NCBI GenBank assembly: GCA_021404525.1
Contig: JAAWWE010000001.1
Location: 744,001 to 808,000 of the forward strand
Direction: 5' to 3'
From: Rhodobiaceae bacterium
GTDB taxonomy: Bacteria; Pseudomonadota; Alphaproteobacteria; Parvibaculales; Parvibaculaceae
DNA: 64,000 nt
The position numbers and the translations under genes were made by a program. Position 1 is the first letter of the stretch; each line of letters starts with the position of its first letter. The notes beneath the pieces were generated by a model, which was given only the letters and a program-made list of their open reading frames with translations, searched no databases and had not been told where the DNA came from. This document shows, piece after piece, positions 59,633-64,000 of this stretch.

Positions 59633-59656
59633 TTAAGCCCTCCGTTAAGCATTCCG
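59633..59656. repeat. tandem 12-bp direct repeat in the EPS divergent promoter
   Basis: TTAAGCCCTCCG (59633-59644) is followed directly by TTAAGCATTCCG (59645-59656), 10 of 12 bases alike, then a partial TTAC. It lies between the GumB-like and Wzz genes and could be a protein-binding array. The repeat period of 12 does not fit the CtrA pattern TTAA-N7-TTAA. Confidence 0.45.
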
Positions 59657-59746
59657 TTACCTAAACACCGTCTACTCGGGGTTCCTGAACAAGTCCGAAC
59701 CATCGGACCTGTCGATATCTGTGTGTGCGGGAAACAAAACCAGGTT

Positions 59747-61954
59747 ATGAGCGACACGTCAGCCACACCTCCCATTTCAGGGTATGCGCCATCTCCGGTA
59801 GCACCCCGCGCCGATGCAAATTTCGGCGATCGGCGCCGTGCACCCACCAGCAGCGACATCGATCCGTGGGACCTTTTAAGGGCGATTTGGTCACGCAAAG
59901 AACGCCTGCTTCTGCTGTTTGTTGTTTTCCTCACAATCGGCGCATTTTGGGTGCTGACCATGCAGCCAACCTACGTGGCAGAATCTCAGGTCTCGATTAA
60001 GCCGCGGTCAGGTGAAATTTCGCGCTTTGATACGCCCGAAAGGCCGCAGCAGGCTGATCCGATCTCTGTAGAGAGTGAGGTCCAAATCTTGACGTCAGGC
60101 GCATTGGTTCCAGCGCTAATCCGCGAGTTGAACCTGCACCAGCTTCCAGAGTTCAACCCTGCCCTGCGCAGCGGTGGTACGATCTCGCAGCTCCTTCAAA
60201 TATTCGGTGTCACCTCGAAACCGCAACGGGCGTCTGTTGCCGCAATCACCGAGAATGTCCTTGACCGCCTCACCGTTTACCGGCGGGGCGAGAGCCGCAT
60301 TATTGCCATCCGCTTTTCCTCCAGCGATCCAAAGCGCGCCGCGGCCCTGGCGAATGCTTATGCCGAAATCTACATCGCTGAACAGGTTGCCGAGGGGAAT
60401 GCCATAAATGCCGAAGCAACAGCATGGCTCAAAGTGCAAATCGACAACCTTCGTGATGAGGTTGCTCTTTCCGAAGCGGCAGTCGAACAGTTCAGGGGAC
60501 GCACAGGACTTTTCCCCGCCAACAACACGACACTGCCCCGGGAAGAACTCTCCCAGCTGAGCTCTCAACTTGTACAGGCTCAGGCGGATCGAACCGCCGT
60601 TATGGCGCGATTATCCCTTGCAAAGGATCTTGTGGATACAGAGGGTGCCATTGATACGACCGCAGAAGTCTTGGCTTCGCCGCTCATTCAAAACCTTCGC
60701 CAGCAGGAGGTTCAGCTGAAGGCTCAAATCGCCGAACTGTCAGCGACCCTTTTGCCTTCCCATCCGCGGATGCGTACCTCGCAAGCAAATTTGCAGGACC
60801 TCAGGCTTCAGATCGGCCGTGAGGTCGCTAAACTTATTCGCAGCATGGAAAATGAAGCGCATATCGCCAATGAGCGTGTCCGTACGCTGAGCGACCGCGT
60901 GGGACGCCTTAAAGGTAGAATGGCCCGCCTCGGTCAACAGGAGGTCGAGCTTCGGGCCCTTGAACGGGAAGCTGTTGCCAACCGCACCTTGCTTGAGCAG
61001 TTCCTCGGTCGGTATGAAGCGGCTAGCGCGCGTGCCTCAGCAGATGCCTCTGTTGCGAATGCAACAATTGTGTCACGAGCACCCGTACCAACAAGCCCAG
61101 CCGCCCCCAATCGCAAATCAGCCATGATCCTGGCGATTATCGGATCAGCTTTCGGCGCTGTTGGTCTCGTCTTCCTGATTGAAGCTATGGCTCCGGGGTT
61201 CCGCACCGCTGAACAGATAGAACGACAGACAGGCATGCCGTTCCTCGGAACAATGCCTGCAATCAGCGGCGCCAAGTCGTCTGCAGGCATCGCCGCCAAC
61301 ACCATACGCAATCCTTACGGGTACATTGCAGAGGCCTTGCGACGCCTGCAATCAAACCTCTTGCTGGCACGCGTCAATGGTAAACCCGCCAGGACACTAC
61401 TGGTCACCTCGGCTGTTGATGGAGAAGCAAAAAGCGGTGTTGCAGGAGGCCTCGCACGTCTGATGGCCCAGAGTGGCTATCGCGTTCTCCTCATTGATGC
61501 AGATCTCCGTCGCCCAGGCGTCAATCAAACACTTGGGCTGCATCCGACCTGGGGTCTCTCGGAGGTTCTTAGCGGACGCGTGGAATTTGAACGTGTTGTT
61601 GTCCGTGACCACGCATCACCGCTCCATGTGTTGCAGGCAGGCAGCCAGGTATCCAACCCAACATCTCTTTTGGGGTCATCGAGAATGACCTGGATGATGT
61701 ACGCGCTTGTCCAGAACTATGACTATGTGGTGATCGACGGGCCTCCGGTTCACTCCGCATCAGAGGCGCCCGTTCTTTCTCAGCTGACGGATGTTACGGT
61801 GATGTGCGTCAAATGGGGCGCCACAAACCGCCGATCTGTCATGCGAGGCCTAAAATCCCTTGCAGCTGCCTCAACCCGTCGCGTTGGCGTCTTTTTGACT
61901 GGCGTTGACCGCCGACAGTATCGCAGGCTCACCGACGACACTGCCGACGTCTAA
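59747..61954 (+). CDS. polysaccharide co-polymerase with BY-kinase-like domain (GumC/ExoP type)
   Basis: A 735-residue inner-membrane protein controlling chain length and export. The N-terminal Wzz domain is flanked by two membrane helices (LLLLFVVFLTIGAFWVLTM; SAMILAIIGSAFGAVGLVFL) with long coiled coil between. The kinase-like domain has Walker A' VLLIDADLRRP and Walker B YVVIDGPPV, but the P-loop reads AVDGEAKSG, where Ala561 stands in place of the last Gly of GxxxxGK[ST]. The C-terminus has one Tyr (RRQYRRL) instead of a Tyr cluster. Start at the ATG at 59747. Confidence 0.92.
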   Translation: MSDTSATPPISGYAPSPVAPRADANFGDRRRAPTSSDIDPWDLLRAIWSRKERLLLLFVVFLTIGAFWVLTMQPTYVAESQVSIKPRSGEISRFDTPERPQQADPISVESEVQILTSGALVPALIRELNLHQLPEFNPALRSGGTISQLLQIFGVTSKPQRASVAAITENVLDRLTVYRRGESRIIAIRFSSSDPKRAAALANAYAEIYIAEQVAEGNAINAEATAWLKVQIDNLRDEVALSEAAVEQFRGRTGLFPANNTTLPREELSQLSSQLVQAQADRTAVMARLSLAKDLVDTEGAIDTTAEVLASPLIQNLRQQEVQLKAQIAELSATLLPSHPRMRTSQANLQDLRLQIGREVAKLIRSMENEAHIANERVRTLSDRVGRLKGRMARLGQQEVELRALEREAVANRTLLEQFLGRYEAASARASADASVANATIVSRAPVPTSPAAPNRKSAMILAIIGSAFGAVGLVFLIEAMAPGFRTAEQIERQTGMPFLGTMPAISGAKSSAGIAANTIRNPYGYIAEALRRLQSNLLLARVNGKPARTLLVTSAVDGEAKSGVAGGLARLMAQSGYRVLLIDADLRRPGVNQTLGLHPTWGLSEVLSGRVEFERVVVRDHASPLHVLQAGSQVSNPTSLLGSSRMTWMMYALVQNYDYVVIDGPPVHSASEAPVLSQLTDVTVMCVKWGATNRRSVMRGLKSLAAASTRRVGVFLTGVDRRQYRRLTDDTADV

Positions 61955-61963
61955 AAACGCTCT

Positions 61964-63175
61964 CTACTTTGCAGCAAACCTTTCACGCAGCTTCGTGAAG
62001 CTCTCCCAGAGAATAGGCGTCTGCTTGATTGTACGCTTGGCGGCCAGCATCATCCGCGTTTTGATCAAAGTGGTGTGCCCTTTAAGGGTTGCTGCGGACA
62101 GATGGTCATGCAGATCAATCTTTGTTTCACACCACTCGTGCTTGTAACGCTCGTCACCAATAGTGAAGTCAAACGTCTCAACACCTTTACCGACAGCCCA
62201 TTTCATGGTTTCTACGAGCGCCTGCACACCTGGTGCGTACCGTCCAAATTTAGGACCATCATAGCTCGCAAGCAGATAGTAAAAGCGTCCCTTATGCACC
62301 AGCCCCCAGTTGCCAGCGACATAGTCTCCCGCCACTTCCATGTGAGAAACATGGGCAATGCCTTCGGAACCCGACTTCAGCGTCAGTGCTTTGTAGAAGT
62401 CCGCATAACCTGGCTTCGCAAGAAAATCATTTGCACCCATGGCTTTCAGCGCTGCTGATTTCAATTCAACAAGCTTCTCGACTGACGCTTCGATGTCCTT
62501 TGCTGATTTCGGGTGCACATAAACAGTCTCACCCATTTCTTCCAGCTTCTTTCGACGACTGCGAAAATGTCTCTTGGCTTTGGCGTTTCGTTTTTCATCA
62601 TAATAGGCGTCAAAGTCGCTGCCCATGGATGTCATGTGCGCGCCACTGGCATTGAGCCGCGTATCCAATTCAAGGAAGGGGTTCGCCTGTCCATCAACCA
62701 TTGCCGGCTGGCGCATTAGCTCCGCAATATCATAGGCCGGCAACACAGCCTTGATGTCTTCCCAGAGATTAGCGAATTCGCCAGGCGCGACATGCTCTTG
62801 AAAGTTGGAAGCCAGAAGAGGGCCGTTGTAATCGTTGAGATCCCCACCAAGCCAGGAAAGCTTGCTCAGCCCGCCGCTTTTCTCGATACCCAAAGGCAGG
62901 ATCATCAGTGGTTTGGCTTTAGAACCCCAGGCCACCACGATCTGGAGATCAACATCGGCTTTCGATCCGATGTGCTCATACCAGGTCTCCAGGAAATCGA
63001 AAGTCTGGAATGCGAAGCCATCCGCCACCTTTTCAAATCGGCGCCAAACGGTCTCCACAGACGAAAACTCATTGTGAACCGAAAGAAGAACGGACGGGCG
63101 AGCTTCCCGAGTGGTTTCGTGAGGACCACCGTCGACGACGGGAGCGAAGTTGATTTCCTGCGCAGAAAGGGACAT
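61964..63175 (-). CDS. CelD/BcsL-type GNAT acyltransferase-like protein, copy 1
   Basis: A 403-residue protein of the CelD/BcsL (FemAB-like double-GNAT) family often found in polysaccharide loci, where it may acylate glycans. Start at ATG 63175 with AGGAAG upstream. Landmarks: FQTFDFLETWYEHIG, KAKPLMILPLGIEKS, RNAKAKRHFRSRRKKLEEMG, the acyl-binding-like HVSHMEVAGDYVAGNWGLVH and ETFDFTIGDERYKHEWCETK. It converges with the Wzz gene (9 nt between stops). Confidence 0.88.
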   Translation of the reverse strand: MSLSAQEINFAPVVDGGPHETTREARPSVLLSVHNEFSSVETVWRRFEKVADGFAFQTFDFLETWYEHIGSKADVDLQIVVAWGSKAKPLMILPLGIEKSGGLSKLSWLGGDLNDYNGPLLASNFQEHVAPGEFANLWEDIKAVLPAYDIAELMRQPAMVDGQANPFLELDTRLNASGAHMTSMGSDFDAYYDEKRNAKAKRHFRSRRKKLEEMGETVYVHPKSAKDIEASVEKLVELKSAALKAMGANDFLAKPGYADFYKALTLKSGSEGIAHVSHMEVAGDYVAGNWGLVHKGRFYYLLASYDGPKFGRYAPGVQALVETMKWAVGKGVETFDFTIGDERYKHEWCETKIDLHDHLSAATLKGHTTLIKTRMMLAAKRTIKQTPILWESFTKLRERFAAK

Positions 63176-63335
63176 GGGGGTGTCTTCCTGATATCTTGTG
63201 TTTCGTTCTGGCACACTCATGTGTTCCAGAAACCCCAGTTTTTGGTCTTTTCTCATTTTCAGACAGCCAAACCGCGGTTCATGCCAGGAATTGCAAAAAC
63301 CGTGCGCATAAAGGCGCGCTCGCTTGGCTCAGGGG

Positions 63336-64000
63336 TTACTTAGCTAAAAACCGCATCCGAAGTCTTATAAAGCTGTCCCAAAGAAACGGTGTCTGCTTGA
63401 TCTTGCGTTTGAGCGCCAGGAACACCCGGGTTCTGATCAGAGCCACCGACCCTCTGAGCGTTTTGGCCGTCAAATGGTCATGCAGGTCGATCTGAACTTC
63501 ACACCATTTGCTCTTGTAACTCTCATCACCAACGGTGAAATCGAATGTCCTGATGCCTTGTTCTGTTGCCCACCGCATAGTCTCAACAAGAGTCTGAACG
63601 CCCGGCTTGTAGCGGCCAAAGCCAGGCCCGTCATAGCTGGCGAGCAGGTAGTAGAAGCGTTGTTTGTGAACCAGTCCCCAGATGCCGGCAACATATTTAC
63701 CACCGACCTCCAAATGGGAAACATAGACACCGCCAGCACCGCGGAGCTTTTCGGCCAGAGATTTGTAGAACTCCTCATATCCTGGCTGGACAAGGAAATT
63801 CTTGGCGCCCATGGCGTTCAGCGAAACTGTTTTGAGTTCAACCAGCTTTTCAATGGATTGCCGCAGGTCTCCTTCGGTCTCTGGCTGCACAAACACTGTT
63901 TCGCCCAGTGCCTCCAGTTTTTTCCGACGGTTGCGCAGATGACTTCGGGCCTTGGCATTGCGCTTTTCTTTATAGTAAACGTCAAAATCAACACCCAACA
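63336..64000 (-). CDS. CelD/BcsL-type acyltransferase-like protein, copy 2 (N-terminus beyond edge)
   Basis: The C-terminal 221 residues of a close paralogue of the preceding gene: RNAKARSHLRNRRKKLEALG, VYVSHLEVGGKYVAGIWGLV, RTFDFTVGDESYKSKWCEVQ and IDLHDHL line up block by block. The start lies outside the window. The 160 nt between the two copies contain no gene I can support. The pair marks a tandem duplication. Confidence 0.87.
   Translation of the reverse strand, partial: LGVDFDVYYKEKRNAKARSHLRNRRKKLEALGETVFVQPETEGDLRQSIEKLVELKTVSLNAMGAKNFLVQPGYEEFYKSLAEKLRGAGGVYVSHLEVGGKYVAGIWGLVHKQRFYYLLASYDGPGFGRYKPGVQTLVETMRWATEQGIRTFDFTVGDESYKSKWCEVQIDLHDHLTAKTLRGSVALIRTRVFLALKRKIKQTPFLWDSFIRLRMRFLAK

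Noticed and set aside
59633-59648. TTAA-N8-TTAA as a CtrA site
   Set aside because: CtrA sites have a 7-nt spacer; kept only as a direct repeat.
59687-59700. GAAC-N6-GAAC ahead of the Wzz/kinase gene, like an SOS box
   Set aside because: Spacer is 6, not the 7 required by the alphaproteobacterial LexA pattern, and the gene is not a known SOS target.
1-64000. CRISPR array, prophage, insertion sequence or known defence island
   Set aside because: No regularly spaced repeats, transposase, phage structural gene or recognisable defence nuclease was found.

Overview
The window looks like a chromosomal segment of an alphaproteobacterium, probably Hyphomicrobiales (Rhizobiales) and perhaps near Rhodobiaceae/Parvibaculum; I cannot fix the genus. 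The reasons are the gene order (trmFO, NDUFAF6-like, NDUFAF3-like, secF, secD, yajC, DUF815; nlpD-like, pcm, surE, serS, tatCBA, scpBA, nagZ, SPOR, argS, dgt, erpA, xth; then valS, popZ, tolC, pcm), a popZ gene, DUF2852, and an exact GTTC-N7-GTTC LexA-type box. Coding density is very high, with many 4-bp ATGA overlaps, and no gene-free stretch exceeds about 250 bases.

Layout. 1-760: the N-terminal part of a YHYH protein and tRNA-Lys(UUU). 750-9600: one long leftward cluster, gyrA, coaD, cyclophilins, queA, tgt, DUF2920. It contains a decayed tandem duplication of about 0.92 kb that left two truncated genes (coaD' and a cyclophilin start). 9800-14100: ssb facing an SOS-boxed GNAT-uvrA pair. 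14100-20400: an accessory block with a subtilase, a Tat-exported PhoD phosphatase and two tandem NylA-like amidases. 20400-41700: the conserved core (tRNA modification, Sec and Tat export, condensin ScpAB, cell-wall recycling and division, aminoacyl-tRNA synthetases, Fe-S insertion, DNA repair). 41700-48600: metabolic and accessory genes (MlrC-type M81 peptidase with a coupled membrane protein, EthD protein, Sel1 protein, Zn alcohol dehydrogenase, ORF12/LpqF-like serine hydrolase, DUF2852). 48600-54500: valS, popZ, tolC, pcm. 54700-64000: tRNA-Cys(GCA) and an exopolysaccharide locus (Wzy/ligase-like, initiating sugar transferase, glycosyltransferase, Wza-like exporter, Wzz/BY-kinase, two CelD/BcsL-type acyltransferase-like genes).

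How it fits together. tgt and queA make queuosine; yajC-secDF and tatABC supply two export systems, and the PhoD and possibly other exported proteins use them; scpAB, popZ, nagZ, SPOR and the NlpD-like protein serve chromosome segregation and envelope growth; the right end builds and exports a surface polysaccharide. I do not see a clear new defence system, CRISPR array, prophage or insertion sequence. The most unusual things are the duplication scar, a Tgt that has lost three of four zinc ligands, a histone-like tail on UvrA under an SOS box, alternating hairpins ahead of the alcohol dehydrogenase, a hairpin abutting the xth start codon, and an altered P-loop in the polysaccharide co-polymerase kinase.
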